From assembly GCA_014799465.1 (NCBI GenBank), contig JAAVHZ010000020.1:1-64000 (forward strand): a stretch of DNA of 64,000 bases. Direction: 5' to 3'. Below are positions 37,219-44,595 of this stretch, one piece after another. Position numbers and translations under genes: made by a program. The stretch comes from Lachnospiraceae bacterium. GTDB taxonomy: Bacteria; Bacillota; Clostridia; Lachnospirales; Lachnospiraceae. How positions within the stretch are numbered: position 1 is the first letter of the stretch; the number at the start of each line of letters is the position of its first letter. Below the pieces are notes generated by a model. That model saw only the letters and a list, made by a program, of their open reading frames with translations. It ran no database searches and had not been told where the DNA came from.

Positions 37219-37299
37219 ATGCAGAAAGATTTTAAATTATATAAGGTGGATATGAAATATATTCGTAATCTACATAATATAGATGATAAGGTGTTATAA
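37219..37299 (+). pseudogene. N-terminal remnant of a ToxN/AbiQ-type toxin
   Basis: After gaggagaaat, an ATG encodes 26 residues, DFKLYKVDMKYIRNLHNIDD and KVL, then a stop. This is the typical start of type III toxin-antitoxin endoRNases (ToxN/AbiQ), which are about 170 residues long. Repeat copy 2 begins 30 bases after the stop. A small hairpin (attctcataatatagagaat) lies about 70 bases upstream, but no tandem antitoxin RNA repeats are visible. Confidence 0.55.
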
Positions 37300-37329
37300 A
37301 TTTCAATCAATTAACCATACCACGTTTAT

Positions 37330-37454
37330 TCCCGCGAGCAACGAGCCAAGTGGCTGCTTGCAGACATTTGGCGACTGCTGCGAGGGTCAAATACCCCGCA
37401 GCTTGCTGCGTTACAAATTTGATGCCCCGTCAGCTTGCTGCGGGGTATTTGACT
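37330..37454 (+). repeat. Dispersed folded repeat, copy 2
   Basis: This 125-base copy runs from tcccgcgagc to gtatttgact. Inside it gtcaaataccccgcagc (about 37386-37402) pairs perfectly with gctgcggggtatttgac near the right end, leaving a 30-base loop; a second small stem (agcc-aagt-ggct) lies on the left. The right end abuts the 29-base promoter block shared with 26344. The left end lies 30 bases from the ToxN remnant. Confidence 0.9.
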
Positions 37455-37526
37455 TTGTGTTATAATGTTTTATGTGATTTTGCTCCTTTATCGGGGTTTA
37501 TTTCACTTAAAAAGTATCAAATCACA
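37454..37526 (+). promoter_or_regulatory. Shared promoter-leader module, copy 2
   Basis: Bases 37454-37482 equal 26344-26372, including the extended -10 tgttataat. tgtgattt (37473-37480) pairs with aaatcaca (37519-37526) to form a leader hairpin as in copy 1, with a longer loop. The repeat begins directly upstream, so any -35 would be inside the repeat. Confidence 0.55.
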
Positions 37527-37559
37527 AACGAAATTTGTGGATGAAATGGAGTGATATGA

Positions 37560-37919
37560 ATGTACTTTTCTTCACCAGAAGAACTAAAAAAGATTATCCC
37601 GATATGTGACGGCGTTTGGAATAAGGATTACCTATACGAATATTTAGTTTGGGACTCCAATATCGAATTTGAAGAGTATATTAACAGTTTTTTTCAGGAT
37701 TATCTTGATAATGAAAATTTAGCCAATTTGCTGTTTTCATTCTTGCTGGATGATTATTACGATGGTTCAGATTGTCAAATGGGTGCTGCTCGTCTAATAT
37801 CAAAAATGGACAAACATTTGCTTCAAACCAAAAAAGAATTACTGATTCAGGCACAAAGTAACGAAGTGGAGTGGAAAAGACCATTTTCTGATGAAGAGTA
37901 CTTAGATTGGCTGCTATAA
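37560..37919 (+). CDS. Hypothetical protein, immunity-like
   Basis: This 119-residue acidic protein (MYFSSPEELKKIIPICDGVW) has LLFSFLLDDYYDGSDCQMGAA in the middle. ggag lies 8 bases before the ATG. No family is recognised. Its promoter is the shared module next to repeat copy 2. Confidence 0.55.
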   Translation: MYFSSPEELKKIIPICDGVWNKDYLYEYLVWDSNIEFEEYINSFFQDYLDNENLANLLFSFLLDDYYDGSDCQMGAARLISKMDKHLLQTKKELLIQAQSNEVEWKRPFSDEEYLDWLL

Positions 37920-37935
37920 ATTCTAAATATGCTAT

Positions 37936-38466
37936 CTATTTGTTTAATTTAATATTCCTTCGATTCAGCCATATGAATATAAATACAGTTATTCCTCCTG
38001 AAATTACAATGATTAACATATCTACAGGAGCAAGGACAATTCCAGGTATACTGTTAAAAATGAATCCTTTGCCAAACTATACAGATGTCCGTGTAACAGG
38101 ATCATTTCACCGATATACATAAGGAGTGCCATCACAGAAGCAACAATCGACGGAACCCAAATTGAAACAAATTTTCGTTTTCCCAAAAGAAACGAACATA
38201 CAAAGACTCTCACCGTTACGCCTAAAAGGACAAAGAATAATGACATTAAAACGGCAGACAGAGGGGACACCTGAATACTCCCAACTCTCTAAAATGCAGT
38301 AAAACAGGCTAAAATACAAAGTCCGAGAAATGCAAGCGAACAACCAGATTGCAGAAGCAAAGATAGTTACGCTTTGTCCGTTTTCCAAAAGCGATAGAGC
38401 GTATTCTTTTACACGATGATTGCCCGGCTTTACAATAACCCATATAACGGAGGCAATGCAAAACAC
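37936..38466 (-). pseudogene. Degraded membrane protein gene
   Basis: Read on the minus strand, three frames give consecutive pieces of one hydrophobic protein: KEYALSLLENGQSVTIFASA and IWLFACISRTLYFSLF; then LSAVLMSLFFVLLGVTVRVF and VPSIVASVMALLMYIGEMIL; then SIPGIVLAPVDMLIIVISGG, ending NIKLNK. About five membrane helices in roughly 175 residues. At least two frameshifts separate the pieces (near 38275 and 38050). It follows the sirtuin gene on the same strand. Confidence 0.6.
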
Positions 38467-38500
38467 CTTCTCCAGAATGTTTACTTTATTGGTCTTCCGG

Positions 38501-39376
38501 TCAGATACTTAATAAGTCATTTAATACATCATATATATCAGCATCTATTTCTATGGATTGAGCCCTTATTTCATTTGGCACAGTGGTCTCTCCCTTATTG
38601 ATACAAATATATTCGGCATTTCTGCTGCTTGAGGTCATCTGCCAAAAAGGGTATTTGATAATTCCGGGAGTATTATAGCCAACGCCTAATTCTAAAAACA
38701 AGATTTTGCTTTTCTTATGCGTATTAAGAAACTTTTCATAATAGCCAGCATGAATATTCCATCCATCATCCTGCACAAAAGTAGCATCTGCCCGTAAGTT
38801 CATCGTCATTGGTTTCCCACAAACCGGACATTTTGGTATCAGTTCTGTCGGGATACGCATATCTTTTTGTTCTTCTGCCATACGTTTAACCTGAGTTTCA
38901 TTGTCGTATGTGTATGGTCTGCATGGAGTCTGACATTGGAAAAGCCCATAATCTCCCTGCGTATAAAATAACCGTTCTTTTGCAAAGCCCGCCTTCTGAA
39001 AACAATGGTCTACATTTGTGGTCAGTACAAAATAATCCTTATTCCCTACCAACTCAAACAGGTTATCATAAACAGGTTTTGGTGCATCCATATAGCGGTT
39101 AATATAAATATATCGGCTCCAATATGCCCAATGTTCTTCCAGACTGTCAAATGGGTAAAACCCACCTTCGTACATATTTCGGAAATGGTACTTTTCAATA
39201 AAATCGCTAAAATACTGCTTAAATCGGTCACCACTGTAAGTAAATCCGGCAGAAGTGGAAAGACCTGCTCCTGCACCGATAAGGACTGCATCCGCATTTT
39301 CTATTTTTTCTCTTAACTGTTCAATTTTCCCTGAATAGGTTTTCGCAGCTCTCATAGCCATTATCCCTAAAGACAT
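38501..39376 (-). CDS. Sir2-family protein, class-M (SirTM)-like
   Basis: Sir2 proteins use NAD+ to deacetylate or ADP-ribosylate proteins. The NAD motif GAGAGLSTSAGFTYSG, TTNVDHCFQKAGF, and GDYGLFQC are present. YTQGDYG replaces the LHG of ordinary deacetylases, as in class M sirtuins that ADP-ribosylate lipoylated GcvH-like proteins. Four cysteines (CQTPC, CPVC) can bind zinc. Macrodomain, GcvH-L and LplA partners of class M loci are missing here. I start at the ATG at 39376, after ggaggtgg, giving 291 residues. Confidence 0.8.
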   Translation of the reverse strand: MSLGIMAMRAAKTYSGKIEQLREKIENADAVLIGAGAGLSTSAGFTYSGDRFKQYFSDFIEKYHFRNMYEGGFYPFDSLEEHWAYWSRYIYINRYMDAPKPVYDNLFELVGNKDYFVLTTNVDHCFQKAGFAKERLFYTQGDYGLFQCQTPCRPYTYDNETQVKRMAEEQKDMRIPTELIPKCPVCGKPMTMNLRADATFVQDDGWNIHAGYYEKFLNTHKKSKILFLELGVGYNTPGIIKYPFWQMTSSSRNAEYICINKGETTVPNEIRAQSIEIDADIYDVLNDLLSI

Positions 39377-39423
39377 TAAATACCACCTCCATTTTATTGC
39401 ATCCATAATTTATATCTCCAGAT

Positions 39424-40002
39424 TTAATCTATAATCAAAAAACGGTTCTCTTTTCTTGGCTTAACTTTGGGATAATCACCATCACAATACCCCAATATAA
39501 CAAAGCAACGGGCTGTATCGGTATCAGGAATGCCCCACTCTTTTAATAACGCCCTTCCAATTTCATTGTCAAAGGTTTCTTCACCTCTTGCAATGATGCA
39601 GGATGCAACCCCTAAATTTGCAGCCTCAAGCACCATGTTTTGAGCACAGCAGAATGCATCCGGAATACTGTATAAAAAGTTCTTCCCACCAAAAATAACA
39701 CATACTGTAGGTGCCCCGTAAAAGCCGTTCTTTATTGTCGGGTCATCAATGCTGCTTGGCTGTTCAGAGGAAACATATCCTCCTGCAAGTTTGCTCCGGT
39801 CAAAACGTGCAAGGTTAAGTCTGCCGATTTTCTCAGATAATTCTTTGTTATGGACAGCAACAATCCTTGCCCTCTGCCCGCCTCCTGCATTTGATGCATA
39901 TAAACCTGCTTCGATGATTTTTTCTAAATCTTCCCTGTCAATCTGCCTATCCTGATATTTACGGATAGACCTGCGTTTTTTCATTAAATCTAAAACATCC
40001 AT
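39424..40002 (-). CDS. Nitroreductase-family protein
   Basis: This 192-residue FMN-dependent oxidoreductase has the usual start MDVLDLMKKRRSIRKYQDRQ, then EDLEKIIEAGLYASNAGGGQ and ANLGVASCIIARGEE. It lies 1 base after the radical SAM gene, so it is coupled to it. Nitroreductase-type enzymes act in several RiPP pathways as dehydrogenases. The start at 40002 follows ggaaggagattt; a longer frame to 40059 lies inside the previous gene. Confidence 0.85.
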   Translation of the reverse strand: MDVLDLMKKRRSIRKYQDRQIDREDLEKIIEAGLYASNAGGGQRARIVAVHNKELSEKIGRLNLARFDRSKLAGGYVSSEQPSSIDDPTIKNGFYGAPTVCVIFGGKNFLYSIPDAFCCAQNMVLEAANLGVASCIIARGEETFDNEIGRALLKEWGIPDTDTARCFVILGYCDGDYPKVKPRKENRFLIID

Positions 40003-40003
40003 A

Positions 40004-41035
40004 CTAAATCTCCTTCCAGCATTGCGGATCGGGTGCATACATATTTCCAGTGTAGCCATAAGTCACAGCAGGACATCCCCTGCAAAACCCACGAAGTTCA
40101 CACTTGCTACATTTTTCAAATTTATCAAAATCACGATACTTCTCCATATCTGCACCCATAAAGAGGTCATACATGGAGGTATCAAATACATTTCCTATTT
40201 TACTTTCCATCCGCCGACAGGCATATACGTCACCCGTTGGAAGAATCGTCATATGGCTGATTGCACAGTGGCAGCCGTCATATATCATTTTTCTATCTGA
40301 TTTTTCTGGTATTTTGAAAATCCCCTTTTCATACAGAAACAAAGTCCATAAATGGTCTTTTAACTGAAATGTGGTGTGCCTGTCTTTATATTGTTCGTAT
40401 TTTGCCCAACATTTCTCCAAAAACGCTTTATATTCAAGAGGCGGGATATGATATTCCTCTGCTTTCTGCCCACTTGTGGGGCAGTACCTCCCAAATGCAA
40501 ATACATCAACATTTCTATCCACTACCAAATCAATCATATCCGGAAACTCATCTTTATTGACACAGGATACAGTAGACATGATTGCACAGTACATTCCAGC
40601 TTTCTTGATACATTCAATCTTTTCTAACGTAATATCAAAAGAGCCGGATTTTCTGAATTTATCATGCGTTTCTCTCATTCCATCCAGCGAAAGCTGATAT
40701 TTTCTGCATCCATACTCATAAAGCCTTGTGCATACATTATCAGTCAAGTGGAATGGATTGCCCAAAATACCAAAAATAATATTATGCTTTTTAAGCAGTT
40801 CACAAAGTTTCCAAAAATCTTTATGTAAAAGCGGATCACCACCCGTAATATAAAAATATGGTGTGCGTCCTATTCTTTCACACATATCCATACAGCTTGA
40901 AACTACCGTTTCCATTTCCTCATATTTCATCTGTTTCAGGCAGATATGGTTATCCTCAGAAAAAATATAACAATGTCTGCATCTTTGGTCGCACTCATCT
41001 GTAATATGCCATTGGAACGCAAAGTATGGTTTCAT
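40004..41035 (-). CDS. Radical SAM/SPASM peptide-modifying enzyme (ACGX-type)
   Basis: This 343-residue enzyme has the [4Fe-4S] motif C15xxxC19xxC22 (TDECDQRCRHCYIF) for radical SAM chemistry. A SPASM domain near the end carries further Cys (ILPTGDVYACRR, CSKCELRGFCRGCPA) for auxiliary clusters. The gene after the Cys-rich precursor and before a nitroreductase matches the radical SAM/SPASM ACGX systems. The enzyme probably cross-links cysteine residues to a carbon of the core; the exact bond is not predictable here. Confidence 0.88.
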   Translation of the reverse strand: MKPYFAFQWHITDECDQRCRHCYIFSEDNHICLKQMKYEEMETVVSSCMDMCERIGRTPYFYITGGDPLLHKDFWKLCELLKKHNIIFGILGNPFHLTDNVCTRLYEYGCRKYQLSLDGMRETHDKFRKSGSFDITLEKIECIKKAGMYCAIMSTVSCVNKDEFPDMIDLVVDRNVDVFAFGRYCPTSGQKAEEYHIPPLEYKAFLEKCWAKYEQYKDRHTTFQLKDHLWTLFLYEKGIFKIPEKSDRKMIYDGCHCAISHMTILPTGDVYACRRMESKIGNVFDTSMYDLFMGADMEKYRDFDKFEKCSKCELRGFCRGCPAVTYGYTGNMYAPDPQCWKEI

Positions 41036-41082
41036 TTTGGGTATTCCTCCTAAAGTTCTATCTTTTTTGTTCTTAGCGTAAT

Positions 41083-41113
41083 CATGGACACACCAAAAAA
41101 CTGTGTGTCCATG
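41083..41113 (-). terminator. Hairpin between precursor and radical SAM gene
   Basis: catggacacac and gtgtgtccatg form a perfect 11-base stem with a 9-base loop. On the minus strand no T run follows, so it may cause partial termination or stabilise the precursor end of the transcript. Either would make more precursor than enzyme, as is usual in RiPP operons. Confidence 0.6.
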
Positions 41114-41148
41114 ACATCATTGACACTATGTATCTTGTGAGTCGAAGT

Positions 41149-41295
41149 CTATTTCGGATCGCCTGCACCACAAGTTGAACCACAGGAAGATGCAGGTTTT
41201 TCTTCCGGCTTCGGATCTGCTGCTCCGCAAGCTGAACCACAGGATGATATGGCACTTGTGCCAGCAAATGCAGCGACATTTTCAAGATTACTCAT
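41149..41295 (-). CDS. ACGX-repeat RiPP precursor peptide
   Basis: This 48-residue peptide starts MSNLENVAAFAGTSAISSCG. It has Cys at 19, 23, 38 and 42 in two imperfect core units (SSCGSACGAADPK and SSCGSTCGAGDPK) joined by a PEEKPA spacer. The short leader (residues 1-16) and CxxxC cores fit precursors of the ACGX radical SAM systems. taaggaggtaac precedes the ATG. The enzyme genes follow on the same strand. Confidence 0.85.
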   Translation of the reverse strand: MSNLENVAAFAGTSAISSCGSACGAADPKPEEKPASSCGSTCGAGDPK

Positions 41296-41325
41296 GATAG
41301 TTACCTCCTTAATTGTTTGCTTGAT

Positions 41326-41450
41326 TCCCGCGAGCAACGAGCCAAGTGGCTGCTTGCAGACATTTGGCGACTGCTGCGAGGGTCAAATACCCCACAGCTT
41401 GCTGCGTTACAAATTTGATGCCCTGTCAGCTTGCTGCGGGGTATTTGACT
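41326..41450 (+). repeat. Dispersed folded repeat, copy 3
   Basis: This 125-base copy is almost identical to copy 2 (two or three base changes). It lies between the promoter region of the RiPP operon and the precursor start codon, 31 bases upstream of the ATG, so the operon transcript probably carries the folded repeat as its leader (in antisense sense relative to the listed strand). Confidence 0.9.
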
Positions 41451-41454
41451 TTCT

Positions 41455-41480
41455 GACCTCTTAGGTCTATACTTAGTATA
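41455..41480. promoter_or_regulatory. Two adjoining palindromes upstream of the RiPP operon
   Basis: gacct-ctt-aggtc (41455-41467) is followed at once by tatacttagtata (41468-41480), both perfect palindromes. They lie in the divergent gap between the RiPP operon and the HxlR gene and are likely operators, perhaps of the HxlR protein. Second-site sequences like gcactatt and tagtgag near 41510-41530 may also take part. Confidence 0.45.
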
Positions 41481-41584
41481 AATTGCAACAATCAAAAATA
41501 AAAGTACGCACTATTTTATTATGTAGTGAGCTTTTTCTTAGTTAGTGCAAAAATGAATGTTATAATCAATAGGAGGTGTCCTTT

Positions 41585-41911
41585 ATGTTGACAAAAGACG
41601 AGCTGCCAGCTTGTCCTGTTGCCACAACGCTAATGCTGATTGGAAATAAGTGGAAGATATTTATTGTGCAAAGACTGTTAGACCGTCCTTGGCGGTTTAA
41701 TGAGCTGCAAAAGGATATTCCCGGCATCAGCCAGCGTGTTTTAACAGATAATCTTCGTTCTATGGAAGAGGACGGTATCATTACCCGTACTGTTTATCCC
41801 GAAGTCCCTGTACGGGTAGAGTATTCTTTAAGTGAATTAGGTAATACAATGCGCCCAATTATTAACTCCATGTTTGAGTGGGGAACAATGTATCAAGGAT
41901 TGGCAAAATGA
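41585..41911 (+). CDS. HxlR-family transcriptional regulator
   Basis: This 108-residue winged-helix protein starts MLTKDELPACPVATTLMLIG, with the family Cys near the N-terminus (ACPV) and the helix-turn-helix GISQRVLTDNLRSMEEDGI. HxlR regulators often sense aldehydes or thiol stress through that Cys. It is transcribed divergently from the RiPP operon and may control it. The start is the ATG after aggaggtg; a terminator follows. Confidence 0.88.
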   Translation: MLTKDELPACPVATTLMLIGNKWKIFIVQRLLDRPWRFNELQKDIPGISQRVLTDNLRSMEEDGIITRTVYPEVPVRVEYSLSELGNTMRPIINSMFEWGTMYQGLAK

Positions 41912-41922
41912 TAGGAATAACG

Positions 41923-41955
41923 AAAAAGGCGGTCTGAACTCAGATTGCCTTTTTC
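41923..41955 (+). terminator. Terminator after the HxlR gene
   Basis: aaaaaggcggtctga pairs with tcagattgccttttt (one mismatch), an A-stem-T hairpin that works on either strand. The 150 bases that follow contain no gene. Confidence 0.8.
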
Positions 41956-42105
41956 ACTATCATGCCATATACTTATCACCATAATCTATTTTCCGCTATA
42001 TTACAGTTAATTCGCAGGATACATCCGTCAAAGATGGTAACATCAACTCTGTTGGGAAGTTGAATATAGAGAAAAATAGTGATTTGTGCAAAGGAGAAAT
42101 AGAAA

Positions 42106-42618
42106 ATGAAATTCATATTAGAATGTGATGAAATGGATGGATTGATTTTCATAGATAAAAGCTATTTAGCAGAATTGAATAGCGATATGTTATATGCTAT
42201 GGATATTTTACTTGATCCATTTGGAAAATCTGAATTAGTTTTTGATTTTCCGAATGAGACGTGGGAGACTGTAAGACCACGAGAAACAAAACGGATAAGG
42301 GAATTTTGTGGACAGGGAAAAATGATAATTTGGCTTTTTGATGGTACGGAAAAGGAATGTAAAATTGAAAAAAGCAATGAAATTACAGATTCCCCTAAAT
42401 GGCTGCATATTCCTACAGGTAAATTATTAGCAGTTACGGCAAGTGAGTTGATTCAATGTCTCTCATATCCGGAATTAGAAATGGAAAAGATTTTTGAACT
42501 AGAGGTTGAGGACGGATGGTATGCAATATGGAATAAAGGAATCGATAAAATTATGTACTGCAAGAAAGAACCACCAAATTCTATTCCCTCAAACATTCAA
42601 GAAATGTATGGAAGATAA
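42106..42618 (+). CDS. Hypothetical protein, immunity-like
   Basis: This 170-residue acidic protein (MKFILECDEMDGLIFIDKSY) has a good aaaggagaaat site. It has no recognised domain; PKWLHIPTGKLLAVTASELI and VEDGWYAIWNKGIDKI are visible landmarks. The first 9 codons and last few codons with 3' flank reappear as a deletion scar at 28495. Confidence 0.55.
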   Translation: MKFILECDEMDGLIFIDKSYLAELNSDMLYAMDILLDPFGKSELVFDFPNETWETVRPRETKRIREFCGQGKMIIWLFDGTEKECKIEKSNEITDSPKWLHIPTGKLLAVTASELIQCLSYPELEMEKIFELEVEDGWYAIWNKGIDKIMYCKKEPPNSIPSNIQEMYGR

Positions 42619-42675
42619 GAAGAGAATAAATTCAAAATTTGGTGCAAAACGTTAATAGGAAAAAGGAGCATAAAG

Positions 42676-43419
42676 ATGACATTATTAGAAAAATATCAAA
42701 AGTTTCTTGTAAATAGTTTTCGCCCGGAAGTTCAGCCATTACATCTCAACCTTACAGCCGAGGGGTGGAAAATACTTATCAGAGAAAATCTTACCCCAAT
42801 AATAGAAGACAAACTGCAAATGAAACAAATCAACGATTATATTTGGGCAGATGCGTATCAGAATGGTAAAAGAAGAGTTCTTTCATTCTTCCTTTTGAAT
42901 GATGCGTCTGCCACATTTAAGTGGGGATGGAATTTTGATTTTATTCCGAAGAAATATTCCGGTGGGAAAATGGTCTGGGCAAGGACTGATAAATCAATTT
43001 ATACGCATATTTATGAAGTTTCTCCGGATTTTTATAATTCCGAATTAATAGGGAAGTGCACAGCCAGAGATAAAATAATCATGTCAAGGCATTCCGTTGA
43101 TATCAAAAATCTCGAAAAGGGATTAGAAGACAAAATAACTCACCATAAAGAAGTGTTTTATCATTTATTGCCTTTAATGAAAGAGTATTATTGTTCGACG
43201 GATTCTTATGAACAATTACTAAAGCGAATTGACTATGACATGGAAAATAGCTATTATCGCTTTATCGGTGCGGTCAGCCTGCTTCCAAAGGCATTTATCG
43301 AAAAAAGAATGGGACTACAGGAAAAAGCAATGCAGGATTTTGAAGAAATAGAATTTCGTAATGAAAAAATAAAAAATGCATATTTAAAAAAGTTTCTTTC
43401 TTTGGAAGAAGTTTTGTAG
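42676..43419 (+). CDS. Hypothetical protein
   Basis: This 247-residue protein starts MTLLEKYQKFLVNSFRPEVQ after aaggagcat. FKWGWNFDFIPKKYSGGKMVW suggests a beta-sheet core, a little like DUF4304 proteins. It is the last gene before the vanG part and ends the run of orphan accessory genes. Function unknown. Confidence 0.5.
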   Translation: MTLLEKYQKFLVNSFRPEVQPLHLNLTAEGWKILIRENLTPIIEDKLQMKQINDYIWADAYQNGKRRVLSFFLLNDASATFKWGWNFDFIPKKYSGGKMVWARTDKSIYTHIYEVSPDFYNSELIGKCTARDKIIMSRHSVDIKNLEKGLEDKITHHKEVFYHLLPLMKEYYCSTDSYEQLLKRIDYDMENSYYRFIGAVSLLPKAFIEKRMGLQEKAMQDFEEIEFRNEKIKNAYLKKFLSLEEVL

Positions 43420-43457
43420 GAAAATTGTAAGAAATTCCGTATATAAAACGTAAAAAG

Positions 43458-43507
43458 AGCATTAATGATTTTGGTACAATACTACCGAGGTTATTGATGC
43501 TTTTTTA
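43458..43507 (+). terminator. Hairpin-plus-T-run upstream of vanG
   Basis: agcattaatga pairs with ttattgatgct (nine Watson-Crick, two G-T) and is followed by tttttt. It lies 38 bases after the preceding stop and 33 bases before the vanG ATG. It may simply end the upstream gene, but any vanG transcript must start in its loop or cross it, so it could act as an attenuator. Confidence 0.6.
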
Positions 43508-43539
43508 AAAGGTACAAATGTTAAAGAGAGGTGTTTGAT

Positions 43540-44586
43540 ATGAACAAAAAGATAGCAGTTATTTTCGGGGGAAGGTCTACAGAATATGAGGTGTCATTAC
43601 AGTCTGCATCATCTGTTTTTGAAAATATAAATAATGATAAATATGACATTATCCCAATCGGAATTACCAGAGAGGGAGAATGGTATCATTATACCGGAAC
43701 ATATGAAAAAATTTCAAATGATAAATGGACTGAGGATAGTAAAAATCTTCATCCCGTTGTGGTTTCGCAGAGCTGCATAGTCAAAGGATTTTTAGAATTA
43801 GATGAGGATAGATATACTATCCTTAAGGTCGATTTAGTATTTCCCATACTGCATGGTAAGAATGGAGAAGACGGGACTTTACAGGGTTTATTTGAATTGG
43901 CGGGAATACTGGTTATTGGATGTGGAACTCTGTCATCAGCCCTTTGCATGGATAAAGACAGGGCACATAAACTCGTTAGTCTGGCAGGAGTTTCAGTACC
44001 TGAATCAGTAACTTTCAAAAGATTCAACAAAGAGGATGCTTTAAAAGAAATTAGAGAAAATTTAACTTTTCCTGTTTTTGTTAAACCTGTCCGTGCAGGT
44101 TCATCATTTGGAATTACAAAAGTAACTGTAGAAAATGAACTTAATGCAGCAGTGGAACTGGCATTTGAACATGATTCAGAAGTTATTGTTGAGGAGGCTG
44201 TAGATGGATTTGAGGTGGGGTGTGCAGTACTGGGAAAAGATGTTCTGACGGTTGGAAGAGTTGATGAAATTGAATTGTCAAGTGGGTTCTTTGATTATAC
44301 CGAAAAGTATACTCTGAAATCATCAAAGATTTATATGCCGGCAAGAATTGATGCTGAAACAGAAAAAAGAATACAAGAAACAGCGGTAACAATATATAAG
44401 GCTTTGGGATGTTCAGGTTTTGCAAGAGTAGATATGTTTTTAACGCCTTCAGGAAAAATTGTATTTAATGAAGTAAATACGATTCCCGGATTTACTGCCC
44501 ATAGCCGTTATCCTGATATGATGAAAGGTATCGGTTTGTCTTTTTCTGAAATGCTGGATAGGCTGATAGGATTATATACAGAATAA
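43540..44586 (+). CDS. vanG: D-alanine--D-serine ligase, VanG type
   Basis: VanG joins D-Ala to D-Ser; the dipeptide replaces D-Ala-D-Ala in cell-wall precursors and lowers vancomycin affinity. The protein (348 residues) is an ATP-grasp D-Ala-D-X ligase with GGRSTEYEVSLQSA, EEAVDGFEVGCAVLG, FFDYTEKYTLKSSKIYMPAR and FNEVNTIPGF. The EKYTLKSSKIYMPA segment is of the VanC/VanG rather than the ordinary Ddl type. The ATG at 43540 has gagagg 8 bases before it. vanT follows after 9 bases. Confidence 0.88.
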   Translation: MNKKIAVIFGGRSTEYEVSLQSASSVFENINNDKYDIIPIGITREGEWYHYTGTYEKISNDKWTEDSKNLHPVVVSQSCIVKGFLELDEDRYTILKVDLVFPILHGKNGEDGTLQGLFELAGILVIGCGTLSSALCMDKDRAHKLVSLAGVSVPESVTFKRFNKEDALKEIRENLTFPVFVKPVRAGSSFGITKVTVENELNAAVELAFEHDSEVIVEEAVDGFEVGCAVLGKDVLTVGRVDEIELSSGFFDYTEKYTLKSSKIYMPARIDAETEKRIQETAVTIYKALGCSGFARVDMFLTPSGKIVFNEVNTIPGFTAHSRYPDMMKGIGLSFSEMLDRLIGLYTE

Positions 44587-44595
44587 TGGAGATGA

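Noticed and set aside
37283-37544. Cys-rich peptides encoded by the dispersed repeat (for example SGCLQTFGDCCEGQ)
   Set aside because: The same peptide appears from every full repeat copy in whatever context, without ribosome sites; it follows from the folded DNA repeat, not from a gene.
41249-41495. Open frames across repeat copy 3 on both strands
   Set aside because: They overlap the RiPP precursor and the repeat, with no start signal; the precursor on the minus strand explains the coding signal.
44587-44595. Possible vanXY between vanG and vanT
   Set aside because: Only 9 bases separate the genes, and no D,D-peptidase motif was seen elsewhere in the window.
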